Shown here: one piece after another, positions 7,668 through 17,583 of the stretch
How positions within the stretch are numbered: position 1 is the stretch's first letter
How the letters are laid out: each line of letters opens with the position of its first letter
Assembly (NCBI GenBank): GCA_022648545.1
Contig: JALCMP010000002.1
Coordinates: 62,001 to 126,000, forward strand
Direction of reading: 5' to 3'
Origin: Bacteroidales bacterium
Lineage (GTDB): Bacteria; Bacteroidota; Bacteroidia; Bacteroidales; UBA932
Length of the DNA: 64,000 bases
Notes under the pieces: generated by a model
Databases searched by the model: none
Seen by the model: only the letters and a program-made list of their open reading frames with translations
What the model was told of the DNA's origin: nothing
Program-made: the position numbers and the translations under genes

Positions 7668-8822
7668 ATGAACATAGCAAAAACAAAACTTAATTACGCA
7701 AAACTGGCGCCTGTAATGCTGGCCTTCTTTTCAATGGGATTCGTTGATCTGGTAGGGATAGCAACCAATTACGTCAAGGCCGATTTCAATCTATCTGACG
7801 GAATAGCCAACCTGCTGCCGTCGATGGTATTCTTCTGGTTCCTTATATTCTCCGTGCCCACAGGCATGCTGATGGACCGGATAGGAAGGCGCATGACAGT
7901 CGTAATAAGCCTTATAATAACCGCCATTTCGCTGACCATACCATTCATTTCATACAGCTACGTAATGATGATGCTATCCTTCGCCCTGCTGGGCATAGGA
8001 AACACATTAATGCAGGTATCCCTTAATCCTTTGGTGTCCAACTTAATAACAGGAAACAAACTGGCAAGCGCACTTACTTTCGGACAATTCGTAAAAGCAA
8101 TAGCCAGCTTCATAGCTCCATTAATCGCAGCCTGGGCCGCCGCAAGTCTCGGAGACTGGAAAATGTTCTACCCTTTCTTCATGGGGATTGCAGTAATTGC
8201 CTCAATATGGCTGGGAATGACCTCCATAGAAGAAGAGCCTCTGAAGGAAAAGCCATCGACATTCGGCGAATGCTTCAAACTCCTCGGCAATAAATTCACA
8301 CTGCTATGCTTCATAGGAATAATATGCCATGTAGGAATAGACGTGGGAACAAACGTAACAGCCCCAAAGATCCTTATAGAAACAATGGGATTAGATTTAT
8401 GCGCCGCAGGCATTGCAACGAGCGTATATTTTCTGTTCAGGACTATAGGATGTCTAACAGGAAGCATAATCCTTGCCAGGTGGTCAGTCCGCAAATTTTT
8501 CATAGTAAGCAGTGTAATGTTATTTGCGGGAATAGTCGGACTATTCTTCACGAAAAGCATAGTTGCAATTTATGCCTGCGTGGGACTAATAGGATACGGA
8601 AACTCCAATATCTTCTCAATAATTTTCTCGCAGGCACTCCTGCACGAACCTGATAAAAAGAACGAGATTTCGGGACTAATGATAATGGGACTGTTCGGAG
8701 GAACCATCTTCCCGCTTCTTATGGGATTTTTATCGGACGCCGTTTCATCGCAAACGGGAGCTGTGGCAATCTTATTAATCGGTTCTCTCTATCTACTTTC
8801 ATTCATAAGGAAAATAAAATAA
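7668..8822 (+). CDS. MFS sugar permease, probably fructose
   Basis: 384 residues with about 12 transmembrane helices; almost no long soluble stretches. The inter-helix motif GMLMDRIGRRMTV (about 66-78) is the MFS loop 2-3 signature. The overall look is that of the FucP-like sugar:H+ symporter group in Bacteroidota fructan loci. It lies 19 bases after the GH32 gene and 9 bases before the fructokinase gene, so it most likely carries fructose or short fructo-oligosaccharides across the inner membrane for phosphorylation. The substrate is inferred from context only. Confidence 0.85.
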   Translation: MNIAKTKLNYAKLAPVMLAFFSMGFVDLVGIATNYVKADFNLSDGIANLLPSMVFFWFLIFSVPTGMLMDRIGRRMTVVISLIITAISLTIPFISYSYVMMMLSFALLGIGNTLMQVSLNPLVSNLITGNKLASALTFGQFVKAIASFIAPLIAAWAAASLGDWKMFYPFFMGIAVIASIWLGMTSIEEEPLKEKPSTFGECFKLLGNKFTLLCFIGIICHVGIDVGTNVTAPKILIETMGLDLCAAGIATSVYFLFRTIGCLTGSIILARWSVRKFFIVSSVMLFAGIVGLFFTKSIVAIYACVGLIGYGNSNIFSIIFSQALLHEPDKKNEISGLMIMGLFGGTIFPLLMGFLSDAVSSQTGAVAILLIGSLYLLSFIRKIK

Positions 8823-8831
8823 CTTTATACA

Positions 8832-9752
8832 ATGGAATCAAAAAATATAAAAAGTTCATCATCCCGTGAATATGTAGTAGGACTTGGCGAAGCTCTCTGG
8901 GATTGCCTGCCCACAGGAAAACAGTTGGGAGGAGCACCGGCGAATTTCGCATACCATGTTTCACAATTCGGCATACCTTCATATGTTGCAAGCGCGGTAG
9001 GAAAAGACGAACTCGGGGAAAAAGCCCTCGAATTATTCTCGGAAAAGAAACTTAACTGCATAATTCCCCAAATAGATTATCCTACCGGGACGGTACAGGT
9101 AACGTTAACCGGAAACGGAATCCCCCAATATGAAATAAAGCAGGGGGTGGCATGGGACAACATATCATTTACGCCTGAAATGGAAAAACTATCTAAAAAA
9201 ACCAGAGCCGTTTCTTTCGGCTCACTTGCACAAAGGAACGACGTATCGCGCTCAACCATAATGAAGTTCCTCGGAGCCATGCCGGAGAGAAGCGACGTCC
9301 TAAAAATATTTGACATTAACCTGCGCCAGAATTTCTACACCAGAGAAATCATAGAAACCTCGCTTTTAATCTGTAATATACTTAAGATAAACGATGAAGA
9401 GCTATCGGTAATAGAAAAACTCATTTCGGTTCCGGCAATGGACTTAAGGGAAGTATGCTTTGCATTAATTGAAAAATACGGACTGAAGATGCTTATCCTG
9501 ACATGCGGAACCAACGGAAGCTACGTCTTTACATCCGACGCCATGACATTCCTTAAAACGCCCGTAGTTGCCGTAGAAGATACCGTAGGAGCAGGCGACG
9601 CATTTTCCGCCGCCTTTTGTGCAGGAATATTATGCGGAATGGAACCTTTTGAAGCACACAAACTCGCCGTAAAGACATCGGCCTATGTATGTACATGCAA
9701 GGGTGCCATGCCCGAACTTCCGGACGAGATAAGGAAAGCCACTCATCCCTGA
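8832..9752 (+). CDS. PfkB-family fructokinase
   Basis: 306-residue ribokinase/PfkB carbohydrate kinase. The N-terminal substrate signature is visible (GLGEALWDCLPTGKQLGGAP then ANFAYHVSQFG), and the C-terminal signature TVGAGDAFSAAF contains the catalytic base D256. The predicted reaction is ATP-dependent phosphorylation of fructose to fructose-6-phosphate in the cytoplasm. The GEALWD...GGAPANFA form is typical of fructokinases rather than ribokinases, and the genomic context (GH32, permease, fructose-type sensor) agrees. It begins 9 bases after the permease stop and is followed by a 51-base gap that holds a candidate promoter for the sensor gene. Confidence 0.9.
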   Translation: MESKNIKSSSSREYVVGLGEALWDCLPTGKQLGGAPANFAYHVSQFGIPSYVASAVGKDELGEKALELFSEKKLNCIIPQIDYPTGTVQVTLTGNGIPQYEIKQGVAWDNISFTPEMEKLSKKTRAVSFGSLAQRNDVSRSTIMKFLGAMPERSDVLKIFDINLRQNFYTREIIETSLLICNILKINDEELSVIEKLISVPAMDLREVCFALIEKYGLKMLILTCGTNGSYVFTSDAMTFLKTPVVAVEDTVGAGDAFSAAFCAGILCGMEPFEAHKLAVKTSAYVCTCKGAMPELPDEIRKATHP

Positions 9753-9778
9753 ATATCTATATTATGAAAGTTTTAGGT

Positions 9779-9786
9779 TAAATTTG
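9779..9786 (+). promoter_or_regulatory. Candidate -7 box for the hybrid sensor gene
   Basis: TAAATTTG lies 17 bases before the sensor start codon. No good -33 element is seen. It would let the sensor be made at a basal level apart from the rest of the cassette. Confidence 0.4.
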
Positions 9787-9803
9787 TTGTAAATCTAAAA
9801 ACT

Positions 9804-12548
9804 ATGAAAACTGTCGGATTATCGGGTATTATGGCAACTCTAATCCTCCCTGTCCTTTTTTTGTACGGATGCCGCAAACTTGAACCCAAAATTTATACGG
9901 TAGCCCTTTCACAATGTACGCTAAACGACGGATGGCGAAAAAGCATGGTGAGGGAAATGAAAATAGAAATTGAACCATACGACAGTCTGAGACTTATAGT
10001 AAAGGATGCACGGAACGACGCCGGACTACAGATCCGCCAAATAGATTCCCTAATAAAACAAAAGGTAGATCTTATAATAATATCTCCACTTACGGGGGAC
10101 AAACTTACCGATATCACAACCAAGGCTTACGAAGCCGGTATTCCTACCATCGTTACCGACCGTAAGGTAGAAGGCGACAAATACGATTGCTTCATAGGTG
10201 CAGACAACTATGAAATAGGATATAATGCCGGATCTTATATTGCAGAAAATGCACCGTCGGGGTGTAATCTTCTGGAAATATGGGGAATGCGAAGTACCTC
10301 TCCGGCAATAGAACGCAACAAGGGATTCCGCGACGCAATCAAATTCAGAAAAGACATACGCATCCATTCCATAGATGGCGACTGGCTCTATGAAACGGCA
10401 AAACAGGCACTGAAAAAAGATACCCTTTTACCTGTAACCGATGTCATATATTCACACAACGACATGATGGCAATTGCCGCTTATGAAACACTTCAGAATA
10501 TCCCGCAGGCAAAAAAACACAAAGTAAAGATTATAGGAGTGGATGCTACTGTAGGAGCCGGACTCAACGCCGTTGTCCGGGGAAAGATAAACGTTTCTTT
10601 CCTATATCCTACCGGAGCATATGAAATAGTACAGACGACCCTGCGGCTCCTTGGACACAAATCTGTTCCAAAACATATAAGATTAAAGACCTTCACCATA
10701 AACAAACAGGTTGCCAACAGTCTTCTGAATCAGGCTACCGTCACATACAGATATGAAGACCGTATTGAATGGCAGAAAAGGCATCTGCAAAATTTATACA
10801 GCAGATTCTATTATCTTAGAAATACCACTACAATAATAATATTCCTTTTTATAGTTGTGGCTCTGCTTCTTTTATATGTATGGCGTACGAACACGCGCAT
10901 AAATCTCGCAAACAGAACTCTTTCCGAAAAAAACAAGCGCGAAGAAGAACAAAACGGCAAGCTTATAAAACTCAACTCGCAGATAGAACAGGTAACCGCC
11001 CAAAAACTCCAGTTCTTTACAAACATATCGCATGAAATAAGGACTCCGCTTACATTAATAATAGGTCCTCTAGACCGACTGCAGAGGCTTGCGTCAAAAG
11101 AAGAATACCTGAAGGATATAAAACTAATAAGAAAAAACGCCATGCGCCTTCTACGTATGGTAAATCAGATTCTCGATTTTAGGAAACTCGACAGAAACCG
11201 TCAGGAAATGAATATAGAAGAAATAGATCTGGAGCAATTCATTCCCGAAGTAATGTTATATTTTCACAATTCCGCATTGCTAAAAAACATAAATCTCAAA
11301 TTCACCTGCAATGATCATCATTTAAAAATATGGGCAGACAAGGATCTGTTGGAAAAAATAATAGTAAACATCTTATCGAATTCTTTAAAATACACGCTGC
11401 AAAACGGAAATATAAACATTACCGTTACAGATAATGCTGACAGGGTGAAAGTAGACATATCGGATACCGGAATAGGTATTTCGGAAGACAGCCTTCCCCA
11501 CCTTTTCGACCGATTCTACACCGGAAATACTTCACTCAGGGACAGCACAGGAATAGGAATGTTTCTGGTAAGGGAATACATGTTAATGCACGGAGGCGAA
11601 GTAGCGGCTGACAGCAAACTTGGAAAAGGTACGGTAATACATCTGTCTTTTCGGAAAGGCAGGGAACATTTCTCCGGAAAGAACGTTCATGAAACAGATA
11701 CGGCATCCTGCGCATATATAGAAAACGTAATAGAAGATCACACTGGAGAAGCTTTGTTAAGCGAAAAATATCCGTACACTATTCTGGTCGTAGAAGACGA
11801 TGCCGACATGTTGGAATACATAAATGAAGAATTATGTAAGAACTTTCACGTACTTACGGCAAGCAACGGAGCGCAGGCTCTGGAAGTCCTGAACGGCGAC
11901 GAGGACGTATCCCTCATATTAAGCGATGTAATGATGCCTGAAATGAACGGCTTCGAACTCAGCAGAAACGTAAAGGGCAACATGGATACCAGCCATATAT
12001 TCGTAATACTTCTTACTGCACTCAATAACCTGAGTCAGCAAATATATGGAGTAGCCGGAGGTGCCGACGAATATATATGCAAACCTTTCAACATGGAATA
12101 TCTGCGGCTTAAAATCATAAGGCTGCTCGACTCACGCAAGAAATACAGGGACAAAATAATAAAGAGACTGACCGAGCTAGACAGGCAGACAACCCAGGAA
12201 GAAAAAATTGAAACGCTCGACGATGTCTTTATGAAAAAGGTTCTGGCCATAATAGAAAAGAATTATACTGATCCCGATTATAACGTTGCAAAAATAAGCG
12301 AATCAATAAATATGTCACGGGGACATTTCTACAGGAAAGTCAAACAACTTTCCGGCATCCCCCCCGTAGACCTTCTGAGAACGTTCAGACTTGGAAAAGC
12401 ATCCGAAATGTTAAAAGACCCAAAGGTAAACATAAATGAAGTAGCTTACAGCGTGGGATTTACATCTCCTGCATACTTCTCAAAATGTTTTAAGGCTACC
12501 TACGGCGAGACTCCCACGGAGTTTGTAGCCATCCACGTAAAAATTTAA
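9804..12548 (+). CDS. Hybrid two-component system with periplasmic fructose-binding-type sensor domain
   Basis: 914 residues combining sensor kinase, receiver and DNA-binding domain in one chain. A signal peptide or lipoprotein signal (C23 in LFLYGC) is followed by a periplasmic type-1 (ribose/LacI-like) sugar-binding domain at about 29-310 (GADNYEIGYNAG, YSHNDMMAIAA, IIGVDATVGAG). A transmembrane helix follows at 341-360. Next come a HisKA domain with H410 in SHEIRTP, a HATPase domain (DTGIGIS, STGIGMFLVREY), a receiver at about 657-775 with phospho-acceptor D708 (LSDVMMPEMNG), and a C-terminal AraC-type helix-turn-helix. The same architecture with a fructose-binding sensor (BT1754 type) controls fructan loci in Bacteroides. 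It probably senses periplasmic fructose and activates the upstream GH32 cassette, and perhaps the SusC/SusD genes downstream. Confidence 0.93.
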   Translation: MKTVGLSGIMATLILPVLFLYGCRKLEPKIYTVALSQCTLNDGWRKSMVREMKIEIEPYDSLRLIVKDARNDAGLQIRQIDSLIKQKVDLIIISPLTGDKLTDITTKAYEAGIPTIVTDRKVEGDKYDCFIGADNYEIGYNAGSYIAENAPSGCNLLEIWGMRSTSPAIERNKGFRDAIKFRKDIRIHSIDGDWLYETAKQALKKDTLLPVTDVIYSHNDMMAIAAYETLQNIPQAKKHKVKIIGVDATVGAGLNAVVRGKINVSFLYPTGAYEIVQTTLRLLGHKSVPKHIRLKTFTINKQVANSLLNQATVTYRYEDRIEWQKRHLQNLYSRFYYLRNTTTIIIFLFIVVALLLLYVWRTNTRINLANRTLSEKNKREEEQNGKLIKLNSQIEQVTAQKLQFFTNISHEIRTPLTLIIGPLDRLQRLASKEEYLKDIKLIRKNAMRLLRMVNQILDFRKLDRNRQEMNIEEIDLEQFIPEVMLYFHNSALLKNINLKFTCNDHHLKIWADKDLLEKIIVNILSNSLKYTLQNGNINITVTDNADRVKVDISDTGIGISEDSLPHLFDRFYTGNTSLRDSTGIGMFLVREYMLMHGGEVAADSKLGKGTVIHLSFRKGREHFSGKNVHETDTASCAYIENVIEDHTGEALLSEKYPYTILVVEDDADMLEYINEELCKNFHVLTASNGAQALEVLNGDEDVSLILSDVMMPEMNGFELSRNVKGNMDTSHIFVILLTALNNLSQQIYGVAGGADEYICKPFNMEYLRLKIIRLLDSRKKYRDKIIKRLTELDRQTTQEEKIETLDDVFMKKVLAIIEKNYTDPDYNVAKISESINMSRGHFYRKVKQLSGIPPVDLLRTFRLGKASEMLKDPKVNINEVAYSVGFTSPAYFSKCFKATYGETPTEFVAIHVKI

Positions 12549-12584
12549 TTATAAAGGTATTACAGTTCTCAAACGCATCACATG

Positions 12585-12608
12585 CCATATATAAATATGG
12601 TATATGGT
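12585..12608. promoter_or_regulatory. Dyad and tandem 7-mer upstream of the SusC gene
   Basis: CCATAT (12585-12590) and ATATGG (12595-12600) form a dyad with a 4-base centre. The right half belongs to a perfect tandem repeat of ATATGGT (12595-12601 and 12602-12608). It lies about 55 bases before the candidate -7 box, the right place for an activator such as the adjacent hybrid two-component protein. The assignment is inference. Confidence 0.4.
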
Positions 12609-12662
12609 ACATTTATTATCTATAAAGGTTAAAATGTTATATCTGCAGCAAGTAAATAATAA

Positions 12663-12670
12663 TACTTTTG
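12663..12670 (+). promoter_or_regulatory. Candidate -7 box of the SusC/SusD transcript
   Basis: TACTTTTG matches TAnnTTTG. A -33 box at normal spacing is missing, as expected for an activated promoter. The leader would be about 100 bases. The rest of the 228-base gap (12549-12776) is AT-rich with no gene visible. Confidence 0.45.
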
Positions 12671-12776
12671 AAACAAATGAAAAACTAAATATCCTAAAAA
12701 GTATTAGTAAAGCCCTAAAAAAAATAACTAATAAACCCACATATTAAAATTAATTGATAACCTTTAATTTATTATT

Positions 12777-15773
12777 ATGAAAAAAAATCTTTTTTACCTA
12801 AAGATGTGTATGCTGGTGACAACATGCTTGCTGGCAACAAAATCTTTTGCACAACAAATTACTGTAAGAGGATGTGTAAAGGATAAAACAGGTGAAGTCC
12901 TAATAGGTGCTAATATTCGGGTTAGTGGAACTAACAATGGTTGCAATACGGACATTAACGGTAAATTTATTTTAAACAATGTTAACAAGGGGAGCAATCT
13001 CCTTATTTCTTATATAGGATATCTTTCACAAACTATAAAAATAGTGGACAATGGTCCTCTATCTATAGTTCTAGAAGAAAACACCAATGCTTTGGAACAA
13101 GTTATGGTTATTGGATACGCATCAGGAAGTAAACATACCATATCGGGAGCTGTGGAAAATATCAGTAAAAAAGACATGAACAAAGGTGTAATCGTTTCTC
13201 CGACCGATGCTCTAAAAGGAAAAATATCCGGAGTTATTATAAGTCAATCCGGGGGAAATCCTATGGGGACGACAAATATAAGAATCAGGGGGACGGCTTC
13301 CCTTTCAGGAGGCAATACTCCACTTATAATAATCGATGGCGTTTTCGGCGATATGAATACTTTAAATACTCTTTCGCCAGATGATATACAATCAATAACA
13401 GTTTTAAAGGATGCATCCGAAACAGCCCAGTATGGATCCAGAGGAGCTGCAGGAGTTATCGTAGTAACAACAACAAAAGGGAAATTGGGCATAGCCGAAA
13501 TAACTTATGAAGGACAGGCCGGCATAAACTCTGTATATAAAAATCTGGATATGATGTCAGCTTCAGAATATCGTTCTAAAGCAAAGGCTCTGGGGCTTTC
13601 ATTTACAGACATGGGAGGTAATACAAATTGGCTCAAAGAAGTTGAAAGAGGAAATGGCATAACACAAAGCCATCATATTTCCTTCACATCAGGAAATGAA
13701 ATATCCAATATGCGTGCATCTCTGGGTGTAATTCAACATCAAGGTGCTATAAGGGGTTCTCATATGACAAACTATACTGCAAAATTCGATGCAATGCAGT
13801 ATGCTTTAAACAAGAAACTAAAACTTGAACTTGGCTCCTTTGCTTCAGAAAGAACCGGAACTCCAATATTTAGTGGTATGTTTTTTTATTCCGCTGCTGC
13901 CTATAATCCTACTTATCCCAATAAAAAAAATGCAAACGGGGTATGGGACGAAGATCAAACGGCAAGTCTCATATATAATCCTCTGGGACAATTGGAAATA
14001 GTAGATAAAATACAAAGAAATTCAATAAACACACATTGTAAAGCCACATTGGAAATTTTAGACGGGCTCAGCCTAAGCACTTTTGGATCATACACATACG
14101 GCAGCAATGTACATAAATACTATATTCCAAATGACATTTATCAGGGAGTATATAATGGAACAGGTTTAACATATATTCAAGACGGAATGGCTTATATCCA
14201 AAACACTATAAATAAAAGTCTTATGGGCCACATTCAACTGAATTATTCACACGACTTCGGCAAGCACCATTTTGACGCATTGGCATTAATGGAAGGTCAA
14301 AAATATACGACTTTTTATAATGGAGATCAATGTACTGGATTCAAAACGAATTATTTTAAATATAATAATCTAAAGGCCGGAGCCAATGTCTCCTGGGGAG
14401 ATATATGGTCTAATTATTCTGACTATACTCTTTGTTCTTATATGACACGTATCAATTACATATACGATAACAAATATATTTTAACCGGTAATATCCGTTA
14501 TGACGGCTCTTCAAAACTAGGTAGTGGCAATAAATGGGGTTTCTTCCCGTCTGCTTCTGCTGGATGGATAATAAGTAATGAAAAGTTCATGAAAGGAATA
14601 AAATGGATTAATAATTTAAAATTGCGTGTAGGTTACGGTGTTACAGGCAACCAAGATGCTATTAAGCCATATACATCTATGGAATTATACGAACCAAGCG
14701 GAATTACATCCGTTAATGGAGCAACAACTACAACTTACAGCATAGCTTCAAATAGTAATCCCGATCTTAAATGGGAAGTAAAACATATGTTCGATATAGG
14801 ATTGGATTTTTCAGCATTTTGCAATCGACTAAACATAACTGCAGATTATTATCATTCAAAAACAAAAGATTTACTTTATGATTATAAAGTTCCTGTCCCT
14901 CCATTTGTTTTTACGACATTATTAGCAAACATTGGATCCATGACTAATAATGGCTTTGAGATCTCTGTTAATGGAGATATTCTGCGTACTAAAGATTTCA
15001 CATTCAACGCAAATATGAATTGGACATTCCAAAAGAACAAACTAATATCTCTTAACGGAACATATAAGGGGCAAAAATTAACTACCAGCGAACATATTGG
15101 AGTAACTTCTGCAGGAGGCGCAGGTCTTACGCAAAACAATAATGTAACTTATTTAATTGCAGGCCAACCTATTGGAGTTTTTTACGTTCCTCATTGCACC
15201 GGAATAGATGAAAATGGACAATATATTCTGGCGGATCTGGATAAAAACGGAACTGTAGATACAGGAGACAATGGAGACCGATATGTTGCAGGAAACTCAA
15301 TCCCCAAAGCATATATGGGACTTAATCTTTCATTCAAATATAAAAAATGGGATTTTTCGGCTCAGTTCGACGGTGCTTTTGGTCATAAAATATATGATGG
15401 AAGCGGAATGTCTTTAAGTAATTTTAATAATTTCCCTACTTATAATGTTTTATCGTCTGCCAAAAACAAAAATGGAGGAAAAGGTATTTATGATATTCAA
15501 ATTTCAGATTATTGGTTAAAAAAAGGTGATTATATTAATTTCGAATATGCATCACTGGGGTATACTTTTAACACTAACAAACTAGGTATAAGTAATGTTA
15601 TAAAGAGCTTAAGACTTTCTTTTTCTGTAAATAACATTTGTACTATTACGGGATATCCAGGATTAACTCCAATGATAAATTCAGCAAGTCTTTCAGCTGG
15701 GGGACTTGGTGTAGATAGTCAAATCTATCCTTTTTCCCGTACTTCGATGTTCTCATTGACTATCAAATTTTAA
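12777..15773 (+). CDS. SusC/RagA-type TonB-dependent outer-membrane transporter
   Basis: 998 residues. A signal peptide ends at about 25 (KSFAQQ). An N-terminal carboxypeptidase-like beta-sandwich follows (TVRGCVKDKTGEVLIGANI, about 29-110), then the plug domain (ALKGKISGVIIS, NIRIRG, TPLIIIDGV, ISGAVENISKKDM) and a 22-strand barrel ending in the aromatic-type C-terminus SLTIKF. These proteins import oligosaccharides or peptides across the outer membrane with TonB energy, gated by a SusD lid. It is followed after 25 bases by a SusD-like gene. Unlike the fructan cassette before it, the gene is visibly richer in A and T and in AAT/AAA/ATA codons. The substrate is unknown; fructan is possible by proximity, but the ceramidase-like third gene does not fit. 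Confidence 0.95.
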   Translation: MKKNLFYLKMCMLVTTCLLATKSFAQQITVRGCVKDKTGEVLIGANIRVSGTNNGCNTDINGKFILNNVNKGSNLLISYIGYLSQTIKIVDNGPLSIVLEENTNALEQVMVIGYASGSKHTISGAVENISKKDMNKGVIVSPTDALKGKISGVIISQSGGNPMGTTNIRIRGTASLSGGNTPLIIIDGVFGDMNTLNTLSPDDIQSITVLKDASETAQYGSRGAAGVIVVTTTKGKLGIAEITYEGQAGINSVYKNLDMMSASEYRSKAKALGLSFTDMGGNTNWLKEVERGNGITQSHHISFTSGNEISNMRASLGVIQHQGAIRGSHMTNYTAKFDAMQYALNKKLKLELGSFASERTGTPIFSGMFFYSAAAYNPTYPNKKNANGVWDEDQTASLIYNPLGQLEIVDKIQRNSINTHCKATLEILDGLSLSTFGSYTYGSNVHKYYIPNDIYQGVYNGTGLTYIQDGMAYIQNTINKSLMGHIQLNYSHDFGKHHFDALALMEGQKYTTFYNGDQCTGFKTNYFKYNNLKAGANVSWGDIWSNYSDYTLCSYMTRINYIYDNKYILTGNIRYDGSSKLGSGNKWGFFPSASAGWIISNEKFMKGIKWINNLKLRVGYGVTGNQDAIKPYTSMELYEPSGITSVNGATTTTYSIASNSNPDLKWEVKHMFDIGLDFSAFCNRLNITADYYHSKTKDLLYDYKVPVPPFVFTTLLANIGSMTNNGFEISVNGDILRTKDFTFNANMNWTFQKNKLISLNGTYKGQKLTTSEHIGVTSAGGAGLTQNNNVTYLIAGQPIGVFYVPHCTGIDENGQYILADLDKNGTVDTGDNGDRYVAGNSIPKAYMGLNLSFKYKKWDFSAQFDGAFGHKIYDGSGMSLSNFNNFPTYNVLSSAKNKNGGKGIYDIQISDYWLKKGDYINFEYASLGYTFNTNKLGISNVIKSLRLSFSVNNICTITGYPGLTPMINSASLSAGGLGVDSQIYPFSRTSMFSLTIKF

Positions 15774-15798
15774 ACAAAACAATTTAAAAGACCAAATC

Positions 15799-17529
15799 AT
15801 GAAAAAGTTCATAAACTGGTGCTGTATAATTTCTCTAATATTCTTATTTACTTCATGTTCCTTGAATGAAAATCCTCAAAGTGAATTTTCAAAAGACAAA
15901 GCGCTTTCTAATTCCGAATTAATATATGTGAATACCGTTGCTAATCTTTATACAGCCATAAGTAACGGTTTATACGGAGAACTTAATAGTATACAAATGC
16001 TCAACGAACTAACTTCTGATGAAGCGTTGATTCCCGGTAGAGAAGGAGATTGGGTAGATGGAGGGAAATGGGAAAATTTATTTCTCCACAATTTTGAATC
16101 TTCGGTCAATATCTACTCAAACATTTGGAACTATTTATATAAAGTCATAGCATTATGCAATTCGTCAATAGACAATTTAGAATCAATAAAAGGAACAAAT
16201 ACCAATGCAGAAAAATACATATATGAAGTACGCGCATTACGTGCAATTTATTATTATTATACAATGGACCTTTTTGCTCAGATTCCATTAGTAACTTCTT
16301 CGAAACAATCCATATCCGACGTTGCCCAATCAAACAGATCTGAAGTTTTTAAATTCATTACCAACGAGTTGTCTGATTGTCTTCCTCATTTATCTACAGA
16401 TCCTTCACAACACAGAGGAGAATATTACGGTAGAATAACCAAGGCTGTAGCATTTATGTATATGGCAAAATGTGCACTAAATGCACCAATATATACTATA
16501 GATGATACTTCTCCTACAAGTTATCAGACTTTTGCCGGCAATGATCTCTCCGGTGCATGCAAGGCAAGCGAAACGTTAGGTAAAATTGTCAGTGAAAGTG
16601 GAAAAAAGATAAACATTACTGTAGATGGGACTTCAAGAAATGCATGGGAAACAGTTATTTATTGTGTAAATCAGATAAAAGATCTCGGGTATTCTCTTGA
16701 AACCAATTATACTGATAATTTCATGGTAAGCAATGATAATTCTGTAGAAAATATCTTTACTCGTCCTGATGACGATAATACCTACAAATTATTTGATATG
16801 AACTTGTATTATTCTATCCATTATAATCATGGTAATGCAATGGGATATCAGGGAGGGAATGGACAATGTGCTACAGTTCAGCAGATGAACACTTTACACT
16901 ATGGAAAAACGGATCAGGATCCCAGATTATCCTTGAATTATTATACCGGAACAGATTACATCAAAGACACTGGAAATAAATTAGTTAACGACGGAGCCAC
17001 AGATAAGAATCTCGAATATCTCCCGCTTTCGGTAGTAGTAGATTTCAAAGCGGGCTCAGATGCTCATATAGTAAAATGTGCAGGCGCACGTTTTAAAAAA
17101 TATGAATTTGATAAGTCAAGTTCTATTCTCGGAGATATTAATAATGATTTAGTAATCATGCGTTATGGCGATGCTCTCCTCATGAAAGCAGAAGCAGAAT
17201 ATAGAATGGGAGAAAAAGGAAAAGCCTTAACTGATATAAACATAATTCGTAATCGTGTAGGAGCTACTGAAAGAACGATTCTAACTTTAAATGATATTTT
17301 GGATGAACGTGCAGCAGAATTAGCATGGGAAGGAGTAAGACGTCAAGACGAGATACGTTTTTGTACTTTTACCCAACCAACGGCAGATAGATACGCAGGT
17401 GTGTGGCATAATGCAGTTGCAGATGATTACAAAAATGACACACAAGGATATACGGTTGTTTTTCCAATACCTTATACAGTAATTAATTTAAATAATAATC
17501 TATCACAAAATCCTGGCTATTTAAAATAA
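15799..17529 (+). CDS. SusD/RagB-type surface lipoprotein
   Basis: 576 residues. The signal peptide with lipobox ends in FTSC (C20), followed by SLNENPQSEFSK, the usual NP-rich SusD opening. The body is the TPR-like helical SusD fold: ALSNSELIYVNTVANLY, a YEVRALRAIYYYYTMDLFAQ helix pair, DNSVENIFTRP, MKAEAEYRMGEKGKAL, AWEGVRRQDEIRF and the C-terminal FPIPYTVINLN. It acts as the ligand-binding lid of the SusC transporter encoded 25 bases upstream. No SusE/SusF-type binding protein follows. A 54-base gap separates it from the ceramidase-like gene, most likely in the same transcript. Confidence 0.95.
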   Translation: MKKFINWCCIISLIFLFTSCSLNENPQSEFSKDKALSNSELIYVNTVANLYTAISNGLYGELNSIQMLNELTSDEALIPGREGDWVDGGKWENLFLHNFESSVNIYSNIWNYLYKVIALCNSSIDNLESIKGTNTNAEKYIYEVRALRAIYYYYTMDLFAQIPLVTSSKQSISDVAQSNRSEVFKFITNELSDCLPHLSTDPSQHRGEYYGRITKAVAFMYMAKCALNAPIYTIDDTSPTSYQTFAGNDLSGACKASETLGKIVSESGKKINITVDGTSRNAWETVIYCVNQIKDLGYSLETNYTDNFMVSNDNSVENIFTRPDDDNTYKLFDMNLYYSIHYNHGNAMGYQGGNGQCATVQQMNTLHYGKTDQDPRLSLNYYTGTDYIKDTGNKLVNDGATDKNLEYLPLSVVVDFKAGSDAHIVKCAGARFKKYEFDKSSSILGDINNDLVIMRYGDALLMKAEAEYRMGEKGKALTDINIIRNRVGATERTILTLNDILDERAAELAWEGVRRQDEIRFCTFTQPTADRYAGVWHNAVADDYKNDTQGYTVVFPIPYTVINLNNNLSQNPGYLK

Positions 17530-17583
17530 ACTTGAATTAAAAATACACTTTATCATTAATTTTAATCCTAAAAACATTTTTCT

